The notes below the pieces were generated by a model. The model was not told the DNA's origin. It did not search any database and saw nothing but the letters and a program-made list of their open reading frames with translations. The position numbers and the translations under genes are program-made. 64,000 nt of DNA from Granulosicoccus sp045106195 (GTDB lineage: Bacteria; Pseudomonadota; Gammaproteobacteria; Granulosicoccales; Granulosicoccaceae). Positions 37,701-46,374 of the stretch are shown here, piece after piece. Positions within the stretch are counted from its first letter, which is position 1, and each line of letters opens with the position of its first letter. The DNA lies in NCBI GenBank assembly GCA_045106195.1, contig JBGCEH010000021.1, positions 12,315 to 76,314 on the forward strand, given 5' to 3'.

Positions 37701-38710
37701 TGGTCTGGCAAGGCGATACGCCGGGCAGCTTCTTCGGGGTCACAGCGCTGTGACAAACACAGCTCACGCAATGCAACGAGACTGGCTGGATCAACCTGTC
37801 TGGCAATACTTTCGCTGTCTTCCCACTGGTTATCGAAAATAATTCGTGACACGGCAAGATTGAACAACACGTCGCCTCCCTGGCGGAACCGAATATGCAA
37901 CGTTCGAGGATCATCTGCCTCCAGATCGCTAACGGTATCGCTGCGAACGGGGTCGATGATGACTTTTATCGCGGCAGAATTTCGCTTTAACTTCTCATAC
38001 GCCTGGGGAAACGTTACATACGGATTAGTACCATGCAAAACAGCGACGTCGCACTGCGCCAGTTCATCAAACTGTTGCGATGTAAAGCTGGCCTCGTTGC
38101 CAAAATTCAGAACGTGAGCGCTACCAGCACTCGTGAGACAGTGTTCGGAGTTAGCCCCCATGGTTGGGAGTTTGAACACCAACTTGTAAAGGCTGGCCAT
38201 CCATATCGCTTCCATCGTCTTCTGCCCGTTCCCGTATACCGCAACGGCTTCAGGCCCCACCCATTCACGTGCATGAAGAAACAGCCAGGCAGCTCTATCG
38301 AGTGCAGCATCCCAGCTTACTTCATGCATATTGCCGTCGTGGCCACGCATCATGGGAGTGCGAATACGGTCATCAGGTAAACCGCGCTTGGCCAAGCGCT
38401 CAGCGCGTTCGGTATCGCCACCGGTAATCAGAGACGTTTTTCCCTTGACGCATAATCCGAGTGTCGACAAAGGATATACACGTCTATTGCCGCGAGGATC
38501 GGTTTCTACTGTGTAGGGGCAACCGACACCGCAAAAACTGCAGACACTTGACTGTGCCAGCAATTGTTCATGACGGAGTCGGACATTTTGCTCTTTGAGC
38601 AAAGATCGGTCTGCTTTTACAGCGCTGACCAGTTGTAGAGGATCGAGCGTGTATACAGGTGATGTTCTTGAAGCTGGAAGAGCAACGCCTTCGTTGGTAT
38701 CAGTATTCAT
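34775..38710 (-). CDS. Molybdopterin oxidoreductase (NasA/formate-dehydrogenase-like) fused to a NifU domain
   Basis: 1311 residues, about 500 more than a normal NasA-type catalytic subunit. The N-terminal [4Fe-4S] site is Cys57, Cys60, Cys64 and Cys87 (CSFCGVGC then GLCVKG). Cys191 (NSEHCLTSAG) is placed as the molybdenum ligand. SSMGVNQSTGSYG and LTGNVGRTGAGS are typical bis-MGD binding blocks. The MopB C-terminal beta-domain runs near 725-800. About 380 unrecognised, mostly soluble residues follow, then a NifU-like domain near 1185-1265 (EPVLANDGGRLDI; Cys1235-x-x-Cys1238 in GSCANCP). No signal peptide, so cytoplasmic. AGAGGACGG precedes the ATG. No electron-transfer partner, chaperone or transporter gene adjoins, so the substrate is open. 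Confidence 0.85.
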   Translation of the reverse strand: MNTDTNEGVALPASRTSPVYTLDPLQLVSAVKADRSLLKEQNVRLRHEQLLAQSSVCSFCGVGCPYTVETDPRGNRRVYPLSTLGLCVKGKTSLITGGDTERAERLAKRGLPDDRIRTPMMRGHDGNMHEVSWDAALDRAAWLFLHAREWVGPEAVAVYGNGQKTMEAIWMASLYKLVFKLPTMGANSEHCLTSAGSAHVLNFGNEASFTSQQFDELAQCDVAVLHGTNPYVTFPQAYEKLKRNSAAIKVIIDPVRSDTVSDLEADDPRTLHIRFRQGGDVLFNLAVSRIIFDNQWEDSESIARQVDPASLVALRELCLSQRCDPEEAARRIALPDQKPAALVAMMHHYAQLIARPCDGYRPKVAFVSSMGVNQSTGSYGFSTNLNLLLLTGNVGRTGAGSLRIAGQSNATSELMMGFNARKLLFNLDPANAEHRAALASTLDIPEQNIPATGGTSVARMADDDHLYCFLFIGTQMTKNMPRLGHWSRRMGRSFNIVIDSFLGEGVLEHADVLLPSYTYTERTGVIQRGDRTLQLQQQLTEPPEQAWSDSQILARLALKIAERLRDPDTAALNGLDADVVHRTFSRYLDNKGDAIPERIFDHIVDVNRQLDLYSKLEDEAGAPISHHMLRQRAGSGVQWGGNKRYHPDSAAGTGFPGLQGGRRALATMVRPPDEFMDKLEAPLPVGTLSLISGRGRPGRRALKGRGRYNSGIKTLPIYGLDSDVHHVEIHPEVARGLSLTEGSPVRLLSGHGVIVAEIACNDRIAAGTAFIDFVPGEVNRLTDYVEADQFTEQSLIKRTPVELRGLRILEKALWNEPDVSALKGAIEIVYADWRMTFPSDDDWLTSQRNPTADSSWLPSVQLRDPADAYWAQLSEAVGALAVFFQQYTTQADYRVLAAPRLHALHDQTRERLLYILMPLARRLDYQNVLHPILSDIVGGVCVADEKGEVAKLDLLSAHKSAVLEFKEEIVAIQLFIAIKRGLDILYGPGTQVCRDDLAFVSGVAIPCAGDVPAHFLGISPADLDSALLVHSRAIGNGALIIVDRKHNRAVRVDVVTGVLPKDKELGQLRGQVINRKRAASGYEHRRFFDRLGELIVEYVRTGDSNFALSGPVDFDWQEYHSKLSFAPANRREFHRFLVERQISMGLATSLAELGVLDVNRDAELLDQIRTNDCKADDIVDVFDKDQLYAGTLIERIDRVYKTIIEPVLANDGGRLDILDLDENEGELQVRFVGSCANCPYSLLSMEQIVKPTLMAIPGIERVVHRAKARNHDLQAANLATDRNNETRKPSVDIVHRIDIHKTVPVTPVSRA

Positions 38711-38843
38711 GCTAGTCCGTCCTCTGGCCGTTTCTGATCTATCGAGCGTGCCGTGGAAAATTTAATTCAGAAGTCGCCGCAATGACTTATTCTACCGATT
38801 AGCCTGAGTCAATCGACAGAGATCTATCGTTGCAACGTTACTT

Positions 38844-39776
38844 CTAGCTATCGCTAGCTTCACGAATTACCAGTAGTGCCGCATTGCCAGATCGTTGCAA
38901 GACGCGGGTTTGCCGTCCGAAATAGTTCGTTTCCAAAGACCAGCCGCTACCGCCCAGCAGGCTATCAAGCTCTGCAATGGTGCTCGCTGGTAGCGTAAAC
39001 GAGCCGTCGTCGACGATGACACAACTGAGATCCACGACCGTCCCGTTGCCTGTGTCAAAGTCAGCTTCGAGAATAATATCGGCAGTGCCAACAGTCGTTA
39101 CATCCCATATCGCTGTTGTACTGGCGGTAACTGGACTGCCAAAAGTCAGGTTCTGCCCATTCAACATCGGCGCAGCCACAATTTCCACATCACTGAAACC
39201 GGGAAAAACGGCACCTGGAACGTTGATAATTAGTGGGTTTGGTGCGGGAAAAGGTAGCGGAGATACAGGCTAGTAATTCGTAAATCCAATATCCGTTAGC
39301 AAGACGATTTCACCGTAGGAACCAGTCAGGCCGGACAGTGTTATAACGTCCCCGGCAGATATAAAAGTGACGTTTACGTCAATAGGATCAACAACGAATC
39401 CACCGATAATTTCGGACTCGACAACCGTGCATTGCTCTTGTCCGGAAAATTGTAGCTCCGCATCTACCTGAGCAGCTGTAATCGCGCTATCAAATTGAAA
39501 GAAAACCCCCGCCGCTTCCACGGTAGAGGAACTCTGGGATTCTTCGATGTCCACGAAGCCCAGCTGCAGAATATCCCCCGACGTATTCCCATCTGTTGAC
39601 GGCGTACCACCGTCAGCTAAATCGGTAGTATCCGCACCAACTTCTGTATCTGAGCCGTCTATACCAGCATCCATAACTGGCGTTTGACCTTCTTCAGGGG
39701 GCGTAATGGTCGAAGACGAGCTACACCCGACAACAAGGGAGACAATAAGAGTTAAAGAGCTAGCGATGTATTTCAA
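38844..39776 (-). pseudogene. Lipoprotein gene interrupted by an in-frame amber codon
   Basis: Starting from TTG at 39776 (GGAGAC ribosome-binding site just upstream), the protein begins with a lipoprotein signal ending VVGCSSSS. An Asp/Thr/Gly-rich linker and a beta-rich domain follow. The frame stops at TAG 39270-39272 (after TDIGFTNY), yet it continues in the same frame without another stop to 38844. That segment starts PVSPLPFPAPNPLIINVPG and has the same composition. A secondary GTG start at 39188 is possible for the distal part. Simplest reading: a nonsense mutation in a roughly 310-residue lipoprotein; read-through suppression is the alternative. No family recognised. Confidence 0.6.
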
Positions 39777-39949
39777 CGTACAGTCTCCGCGTCGATTGAA
39801 AAATGCCGTCCAGCGGTCAAAGACAGCAGCAGAATACATGACCATCGCCTTCTCAGGCTACCAGTTAAAATACCGGAATTCGCACAATTCAGTTAAAGCG
39901 CAATGGTGTGCGCTGATTGCAAAAGATAAATAATCGTCATCAGGGAAAC

Positions 39950-40414
39950 TCAGCGCTCGAATTTTCGAGTTTGTAACCAAGCGAAAACAACCCCACCTAA
40001 CAAACCTGCAATGCATTGTCCCAAAATTCCAGCGGCATCCCGCGCTGGAGCAAGTGGTGTCATCGGAAACGCCATTGACATCGCCGCCATAATAAACGCC
40101 ATGCTCAACAAGCCCCCCAACGGATAGACCAACCATCGAGACACACTGAACAATCGACGAATGCCCGCCATGATAGCCCACCCGATGATCAACCCGATCG
40201 TGATAACCATCGCATACGCATACAGCCCCGCAAGATCACCCAAAGTCATACGCAATCGATCACTTAACGCTACAGAAACTCCCATACGCTCTAAGTGTAC
40301 AAGCACATAATGGCTGTGAGCAATACTTGCCAGTCCATAAGTGATACAACTGGCAATAACCCCATTCGATATTCTACCGATCAGACCATGCCATCGAATT
40401 CGCTTGTTATTCAT
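39950..40414 (-). CDS. Hypothetical membrane protein
   Basis: A 154-residue protein with four hydrophobic segments (near 17-35, 62-82, 92-113 and 126-145) and basic ends (MNNKRIRWH and QTRKFER). No family recognised. Its predicted start lies 27 bp inside the start of the divergent sugar dehydrogenase gene, so one of the two starts may be annotated too long. The first helix argues for keeping this one. Confidence 0.6.
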   Translation of the reverse strand: MNNKRIRWHGLIGRISNGVIASCITYGLASIAHSHYVLVHLERMGVSVALSDRLRMTLGDLAGLYAYAMVITIGLIIGWAIMAGIRRLFSVSRWLVYPLGGLLSMAFIMAAMSMAFPMTPLAPARDAAGILGQCIAGLLGGVVFAWLQTRKFER

Positions 40415-41572
40415 CGCAGCATTTTCGTCAAGTCACTTATTTCTCGGGTAGTGCTGGGCATACTTTGTATCACAGCTGGGCAGGCTGCAAGTGCACAGGC
40501 TCAAGTAGCGCCTGATCCAGCTGACGATCCGCCAGGCGCAAACTACGCCAGCACCCTGGTAGCAACCGGACTTTCACACCCTTGGTCAATCGCCTTTCTG
40601 CCAGATGAATCGTTGTTGATCACCGAACGTACAGGCAAACTTCGACGACTCAATGAAGGCAAGTTATCAGATCCGATTGTGGGTTTACCGGCAGTGTATG
40701 CCAATAGTCAGGGAGGGCTTTTCGATGTGGTGCTTCACCCGGATTATGATGACAACGGCTGGGTATATCTGAGTTTTGCATATGGAACACCTGATGCAAA
40801 CGCCACTCGCCTGGTACGTGCACGGCTTGATGACAATCAACTGGTAGACGTGGAAACCGTGTTTACTGCAAAGCCGTTTAAAGACACGCCAGTTCATTAT
40901 GGTGCACGGTTTACGTTCCTGCCTGATCGCTCACTCGTGCTTGGTGTGGGAGACGGTTTCGACTATCGAGAACACGCTCAGGCACTCGATAGTCATCTAG
41001 GAAAATTTATACGCATACTGGATGATGGTTCCATTCCTGGAGACAATCCGTTTATCGATAATCCTGATGTACTCCCCGAGATCTACAGCTTCGGGCATCG
41101 CAATCAACAAGGTATCGTGTATGACAGCGAGCAGCAAAAATTGTGGGCACACGAGCATGGCCCAGCCGGTGGCGATGAAATAAACCAACTTACAGCGGGA
41201 GGCAACTTCGGGTGGCCACTTGCCACTCGTGGCAGGGACTATTCAGGCGCTGCTATCAGCCCGTACCAGGAATTGGACGGTACGGTAGCCCCACATTGGA
41301 ACTGGACACCGTCGATTGCCCCTGCAGGCATGGTAATAGTTACCAACAATCGCTTTGCTCACTGGAAAGGCAATCTACTGGTAGCGGCTTTGAAGTCCCG
41401 TGACGTCAGGCGCATACGTATTGACGGTGACTCGATAAAGGAGGTGGAGACGCTTTTTTCCGAGTTCGGCGCAAGGCTAAGGGACATCCGTGAAGCTCCC
41501 GACGGTTCTCTGTACTTGCTGACAGATCATGCCACGAACGGGCAGATTATTCGAATTGAACCTGCCCAGTAA
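40388..41572 (+). CDS. PQQ-dependent aldose sugar dehydrogenase (YliI-like)
   Basis: About 394 residues, starting at the ATG at 40388 so that a signal peptide (VVLGILCITAGQAASAQ) is at the N-terminus. The rest is a six-bladed propeller. GLSHPWSIAFLPDESLLITER, ARFTFLPDRSLVLGVGDG, HLGKFIRI, SFGHRNQQG and EHGPAGGDEINQL are signature blocks of soluble PQQ glucose dehydrogenases. It oxidises aldoses in the periplasm if PQQ is available; no pqq synthesis genes are in the window. Confidence 0.88.
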   Translation: MPSNSLVIHRSIFVKSLISRVVLGILCITAGQAASAQAQVAPDPADDPPGANYASTLVATGLSHPWSIAFLPDESLLITERTGKLRRLNEGKLSDPIVGLPAVYANSQGGLFDVVLHPDYDDNGWVYLSFAYGTPDANATRLVRARLDDNQLVDVETVFTAKPFKDTPVHYGARFTFLPDRSLVLGVGDGFDYREHAQALDSHLGKFIRILDDGSIPGDNPFIDNPDVLPEIYSFGHRNQQGIVYDSEQQKLWAHEHGPAGGDEINQLTAGGNFGWPLATRGRDYSGAAISPYQELDGTVAPHWNWTPSIAPAGMVIVTNNRFAHWKGNLLVAALKSRDVRRIRIDGDSIKEVETLFSEFGARLRDIREAPDGSLYLLTDHATNGQIIRIEPAQ

Positions 41573-42262
41573 GCTGACAAACAGAAGCGCATTGGATCTT
41601 CCATCACCACTTTTGTTGGGTGATGTAAGACCCGCGTTCATGAATAACGCCGCTTACGATAAGAGGTGTGCTCAAGCTGCTGCTGAATCTTGCAATCCGC
41701 GCAATACACCGTGCCAACTCACAATGCCGATGGGTATTTTCCGGTCATCAATGATGGGAGTACATGAATACCGCCGACTGATAAAGATATCCTTCGCCAC
41801 TGTCAATGAACCATCCTTGTCGATGGCGACAATTCGTGTGGTTATTACTTCATTGATTAACATCGGAGCAGAACCGGGCAAGGAGAGCGAGGCAATCACG
41901 AAGCAACTAACTTACCTGTCGAGATATTCGATCCGACCAATACCGTGCTTGCGTGTAACTAAGCAAGGCGATTACCTTTTTCTAGCTGATATCAACGATA
42001 TGTGAACATTGAGCTCATTGGCGACTCAAGCACGTCAGGGACCAGGCCCATTGCATAGCATTCATAGATCCATCACGGACCGAGATAGAAACAAGAATGA
42101 CATAACCATTGACCTTCGTGGACAAGCCATTCTGGTATACCATGTCCCATGCGTAAATTGTCAGTGTAATCAACCACCAAGAGTCGATGTTTACGGTAAG
42201 TGGGAACCGGGATACAGCTATTAAAATGACAATCCGGGCTTGATCAACAGGAGTATTCATTC
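41573..42262. other. Low-coding region containing only a CBS fragment
   Basis: 690 bp between the sugar dehydrogenase and the isochorismatase gene. Apart from the minus-strand CBS-like segment listed separately, the open frames on either strand look random. A short hairpin (CATCACC / GGTGATG) near 41600 could end the dehydrogenase transcript. Confidence 0.45.
41672..41863 (-). pseudogene. Single CBS motif, probably remnant of a CBS-pair gene
   Basis: About 63 residues from Met at 41863. VITTRIVAIDKDGSLTVAKD and TPIIDDRKIPIGIVSWHG fit one complete CBS motif. CBS motifs normally work in pairs and no second copy is found on either side. It is either a decayed gene or a very small stand-alone protein. 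Confidence 0.4.
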
Positions 42263-42808
42263 GTGCTCATAAGAGCCACAGATTCTGTACTGCTTGTCAT
42301 CGACATACAGGAACGGCTGCTACCCGCCGTGTATAACCCTGCCCGTATTCTCGAAAACGCAAGCCTGTTACTTAATGCAGCTCAGGCATGTGAAGTACCC
42401 GTTATCCTGACAGAACAGTACCCGCAAGGGCTCGGGCGGACTGTGCCTGAGCTTGCCAGTCTGGCCGGAAATAGCCCGTTTATCGAAAAAATGCACTTCT
42501 CTTGCATGGAAGACAATGATTTCCATAGTTGCATCACGCAGCTAGATAGAAAACAAGCGGTACTTTTGGGCATGGAGGCACATGTATGCGTCCTTCAGAC
42601 TGCGGAAAGTCTTCTAGAATCTGGTTTCGACGTTTTCGTGGTGTCGGATGCAATAGCCTCCAGGACACCCGGGAACGAAGTGGCCAGTGTCACCCGACTT
42701 GACTCGGCCGGAGCACGTATAGTAACGAGCGAAATGGTAGTTTTTGAATGGCTGGGAAAAGCAGGTACACCGGTGTTCAAAAAACTACTTCCATTGATCA
42801 AAAAATGA
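42263..42808 (+). CDS. Isochorismatase-like cysteine hydrolase
   Basis: A 181-residue protein with a GTG start and a GGAG ribosome-binding site. The catalytic set is visible: Asp14 (VIDIQ), Lys76 (EKMHFS) and Cys109 (MEAHVCV). The cis-peptide region is LLGMEAHV. The family includes nicotinamidase, YcaC and related amidohydrolases; the substrate is not determined. Upstream of sucC on the same strand. Confidence 0.85.
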   Translation: MLIRATDSVLLVIDIQERLLPAVYNPARILENASLLLNAAQACEVPVILTEQYPQGLGRTVPELASLAGNSPFIEKMHFSCMEDNDFHSCITQLDRKQAVLLGMEAHVCVLQTAESLLESGFDVFVVSDAIASRTPGNEVASVTRLDSAGARIVTSEMVVFEWLGKAGTPVFKKLLPLIKK

Positions 42809-42951
42809 ACACCGTTAACAGATCAGCACCCGATGTGTACAAAGACGTCAATTGGCAGGCACTACGACAAAGATGTAACCTTCTCGGCAAAATCACACGA
42901 CAACCCGTCAACCAGACACTGAAACCGTTTTCCCAAACTCCATTCAACTAA
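42805..42951 (+). CDS. Possible small ORF coupled to the isochorismatase gene
   Basis: A 48-residue frame whose ATG overlaps the TGA of the upstream gene (ATGA) and which ends 13 bp before sucC. The sequence is basic and polar with no known family. Listed only because of the overlap; it may be chance. Confidence 0.2.
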   Translation: MNTVNRSAPDVYKDVNWQALRQRCNLLGKITRQPVNQTLKPFSQTPFN

Positions 42952-42964
42952 ATACCTGAACAAT

Positions 42965-44158
42965 ATGAATATTCACGAGTATCAGGCGAAACAGCTTTTA
43001 AAGAGCTTTGGCGCCCCCGTGTCGGCGGGCGTTCCCGTCCTCTCACATGCCGATATTGACGCCGCAATCGACGCGCTACCCGGTCCGGTTTATGTCGTAA
43101 AAAGCCAGATTCATGCAGGCGGCCGCGGCAAGGGACGTTTTAAGGAACTCGGCGACGATGCAAAGGGAGGTGTACGAGTCAGCTTTTCGGCAGACGAGGC
43201 ACGAGCCAATGCGCAAGAGATGCTCGGCAAGACGCTGGTAACAGCACAGACGGGCCCCGCCGGCAAGCAGGTAAATCGCCTGTATGTAGAAGACGGTGCA
43301 AGCATTGCCCGTGAGCTCTACCTGTCGATCCTCGTTGACAGAGAGACCAGCAAGGTGTCGTTTGTTGCCTCTACTGAGGGTGGCATGGACATCGAAGCCG
43401 TGGCTCACGACACACCGGAAAAAATTCACACCATCGGTATCGACCCCTTGAGCGGAATCAGCGATGCGGATTGCGATACGCTAAATTCTGCTTTCGAACT
43501 TACCGGAGCTGCAGCCGAGGACGGCAAATCTCTTTTCCCGATACTGTACAAGGCGTTCGTTGAATCCGACATGAGCCTATTGGAAGTCAACCCTCTTGTC
43601 GTGCTTGAAGATGGACATCTCAAAGTGCTGGACGCCAAAGTCTCTTTCGATGGAAACGCTGATTTCCGTCATGCCGACCTGGCTGATCTTCGTGATGAAA
43701 GCGAAGAAGATGCAAAAGAAATTGAAGCATCAAAATATGATCTTGCCTACATCGCTCTGGATGGAGAGATTGGTTGCATGGTTAATGGTGCCGGGCTGGC
43801 CATGGCCACCATGGATATCATCAAACTGTACGGCGCTACGCCGGCAAACTTTCTGGATGTTGGGGGCGGTGCAACGACGGAAAAAGTGACGGCAGCGTTC
43901 AAGATCATTACGTCGGATCCTAACGTTAAAGGTATCCTGGTCAATATCTTCGGCGGCATTATGCGCTGCGATGTTATTGCTGAGGGAGTGGTACAGGCCG
44001 TTAAGGATGTCGGCTTGAAAGTACCTTTGGTTGTGCGACTTGAGGGCACCAAAGTAGAAGAAGGCAAGTCCATCATCAACAATAGCGGTCTGGACGTCAT
44101 TGCAGCTGATGATCTGGACGATGCCGCACAAAAAATTGTTAAAGCGGTCAAGGGATAA
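42965..44158 (+). CDS. sucC: Succinyl-CoA synthetase beta subunit
   Basis: A 397-residue ATP-grasp subunit that binds nucleotide and succinate in the TCA-cycle ligase. MNIHEYQAKQLL, QIHAGGRGKGRF, NGAGLAMATMD and the phosphate-loop-binding block NIFGGIMRCD are diagnostic. It is slightly longer than the E. coli protein (388). Followed after 5 bp by sucD. Confidence 0.96.
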   Translation: MNIHEYQAKQLLKSFGAPVSAGVPVLSHADIDAAIDALPGPVYVVKSQIHAGGRGKGRFKELGDDAKGGVRVSFSADEARANAQEMLGKTLVTAQTGPAGKQVNRLYVEDGASIARELYLSILVDRETSKVSFVASTEGGMDIEAVAHDTPEKIHTIGIDPLSGISDADCDTLNSAFELTGAAAEDGKSLFPILYKAFVESDMSLLEVNPLVVLEDGHLKVLDAKVSFDGNADFRHADLADLRDESEEDAKEIEASKYDLAYIALDGEIGCMVNGAGLAMATMDIIKLYGATPANFLDVGGGATTEKVTAAFKIITSDPNVKGILVNIFGGIMRCDVIAEGVVQAVKDVGLKVPLVVRLEGTKVEEGKSIINNSGLDVIAADDLDDAAQKIVKAVKG

Positions 44159-44163
44159 ACGAC

Positions 44164-45075
44164 ATGTCAATACTCATCAATAAAGATACACGTGTCCTGG
44201 TTCAGGGATTAACTGGCAAGACGGGTACTTTCCATACCGAGCAGGCGCTTGCATACCACGGCACGCAAATGGTTGGCGGCATTCATCCTAAAAAAGGTGG
44301 GACCACATGGACCAGCGCAGCAGAGTCCGGTACATCCACAGAGCTGCCGATTTTCGCCACGGTCAAGGAAGGCAAGGACACAACCAATGCAGACGCCTCA
44401 GTAGTCTACGTGCCACCCGCGGGTGCTGCCGCAGCCATTATCGAGGCGATCGATGCTGAAATTCCACTGATCATTTGTATTACCGAAGGCGTACCCGTTC
44501 TTGATATGGTCGAAGTTAAAGCACGGCTAGCCAATTCAGATTCTCGGCTTGTAGGCCCCAACTGCCCGGGTATCCTGACGCCAAATCAGTGCAAAATCGG
44601 CATTATGCCTGGCAGCATCTTCAAACAAGGATCAGTTGGGGTCGTCTCCCGATCAGGAACGCTGACCTACGAAGCCGTTTTCCAGACCACATCTGCAGGG
44701 CTTGGCCAGACAACTGCCGTTGGAATTGGTGGAGACCCAGTCAAAGGCACTGAGTTCATCGATGTGCTTGACCTGTTCCTGGATGATGACGACACAAAAT
44801 CGATCATCATGATTGGAGAAATCGGTGGCTCCGCTGAAGAAGAAGCCGCGGAGTGGTTGGTTGAACAAGCCAGGAACGGACGCAAAAAACCGATGGCTGG
44901 TTTCATCGCCGGACGTACTGCACCACCGGGACGAACCATGGGTCACGCCGGCGCTGTTATTTCCGGTGGTAAAGGTGGCGCAGAAGACAAGATTGCCGCC
45001 ATGGAAAGTGCCGGTATCGTCGTATCGCCCTCGCCTGCCAAACTGGGTGAGACATTGCTGAAGGCCATCGGATAG
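44164..45075 (+). CDS. sucD: Succinyl-CoA synthetase alpha subunit
   Basis: A 303-residue subunit carrying the phosphohistidine. LVQGLTGKTGTFH, GGIHPKKGG, VGPNCPGI, and the catalytic histidine in TMGHAGAVISGGKGG are present. With SucC it converts succinyl-CoA to succinate with nucleotide phosphorylation. A terminator hairpin follows the stop. Confidence 0.96.
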   Translation: MSILINKDTRVLVQGLTGKTGTFHTEQALAYHGTQMVGGIHPKKGGTTWTSAAESGTSTELPIFATVKEGKDTTNADASVVYVPPAGAAAAIIEAIDAEIPLIICITEGVPVLDMVEVKARLANSDSRLVGPNCPGILTPNQCKIGIMPGSIFKQGSVGVVSRSGTLTYEAVFQTTSAGLGQTTAVGIGGDPVKGTEFIDVLDLFLDDDDTKSIIMIGEIGGSAEEEAAEWLVEQARNGRKKPMAGFIAGRTAPPGRTMGHAGAVISGGKGGAEDKIAAMESAGIVVSPSPAKLGETLLKAIG

Positions 45076-45090
45076 AGCCTGACTGAAAAC

Positions 45091-45132
45091 ACCGCAGCAA
45101 CAGCAATCAGTGCCTGTTGTTGCGGTACGATT
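45091..45132 (+). terminator. Terminator after sucCD
   Basis: A 13-bp stem (45091-45103 with 45114-45126, one G-U pair) with a 10-nt loop, followed by ACGATTTATT. Confidence 0.65.
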
Positions 45133-46205
45133 TATTCGGGGTGCCTACGTCGGAACATAACGACCGACCAAACAATATAGACGACCGTTGCTGGAAACAA
45201 CCCGAACATCGCGATGCTGGAAAACATTCCAAGACGCGAATGTCCGGTTGCACTAAGCACAGTCCAGGCAAGATAGACCACGCACCAGCTGAGCAGCAAC
45301 ATACCTTCCTGCCGACTTACCTCATAGCCTGTGAATATCAGTGGCATAAGGGCAACAGCCACCAACAGCATAAAAGGCAAATCAAACGCTATCAGCTGAT
45401 CCGGGGCGGCCAATCCATCAGGTGCGACGAATCCGGCAAGACCAAGGCATAGCGCGATATTGAAAATGTTACTACCCACCACATTACCTATGGCCAGATC
45501 GCGCTGACCACGCAGCACAGCCGCAACGCTTGCAGCAACTTCCGGGAGCGACGTTCCAATGGCAACTACCGTAAGTCCTACAACAAGTTCGCTGACCCCG
45601 ACGGACAAGGCGATAGCCGATGCTCCCTTGACCAATAACTGTGCTCCAAGGACCAGTCCAAAAAGCCCCGTCACTATCAGCAAAACCGCAGGCAGCCGGG
45701 CGGTCCATTCGTTTTCATCAGGCAAATCCACGGCAACATCCTGACCCTGCTTCACAGCGCGCTGCGTTTGTGTCAGTAAAACAAACACGTACGCAATACC
45801 TGAAACCAGTAGAACCCCTGCTTCCATCCTGGATAGTGAACCATCAAGGATAAAGGCAAACAATAGTACAGAGAGCCCAACCATGACAGGCACTTCCTGG
45901 CGAATCAAGGATACCTGAACCGATAGCGGCAGAATGACAGCGGCAATTCCGAGAATAAGTAGAACGTTATAGATATTGCTACCAACGACATTGCCAAGCG
46001 CAAGTTCTGTGTTGCCGCCTAATGCCGCAGTCGTAGAAACCGTTATTTCCGGCGCGCTGGTCCCCAATGCGACAATCGTCAAGCCGATAATGAGTGGCGG
46101 AATGCCAAAACGCTGCGCGATGCGTGATGCGCCGGCAACGAGTGCATCCGCGCCAACAATCAGAAGAGCGATACCCATTGCAATAAAAAGTACTGAGGTG
46201 GTCAT
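45132..46205 (-). CDS. Calcium/sodium antiporter (CaCA family, YrbG-like)
   Basis: A 357-residue inner-membrane exchanger with ten to eleven helices. The two inverted alpha-repeats are explicit: GTSAPEITVS plus GNVVGSNIYNVLLILG, and GTSLPEVAAS plus GNVVGSNIFNIALCLG. The N-terminus GADALVAGASRIA is standard for the family. Convergent with sucCD. Confidence 0.93.
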   Translation of the reverse strand: MTTSVLFIAMGIALLIVGADALVAGASRIAQRFGIPPLIIGLTIVALGTSAPEITVSTTAALGGNTELALGNVVGSNIYNVLLILGIAAVILPLSVQVSLIRQEVPVMVGLSVLLFAFILDGSLSRMEAGVLLVSGIAYVFVLLTQTQRAVKQGQDVAVDLPDENEWTARLPAVLLIVTGLFGLVLGAQLLVKGASAIALSVGVSELVVGLTVVAIGTSLPEVAASVAAVLRGQRDLAIGNVVGSNIFNIALCLGLAGFVAPDGLAAPDQLIAFDLPFMLLVAVALMPLIFTGYEVSRQEGMLLLSWCVVYLAWTVLSATGHSRLGMFSSIAMFGLFPATVVYIVWSVVMFRRRHPE

Positions 46206-46374
46206 TAACTATGGCGGAGCACGCGTGAGAACTATCTCTAATGGGATGAAACACGAAAAGTTAGTGAGCTTATATCTGCGCTAATGCAAACTGTCAAGAT
46301 AGGCTGTGATCCATTGCAGAGGATTCAGTAACCGCGACTCAATCTGATTGAAATCGGCATAGCCGACCGCAAAC

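Noticed and set aside
42015..42260. Hydrophobic minus-strand frame before the isochorismatase gene
   Set aside because: No ribosome-binding site and no recognisable pattern; scattered hydrophobics without a proper helix arrangement.
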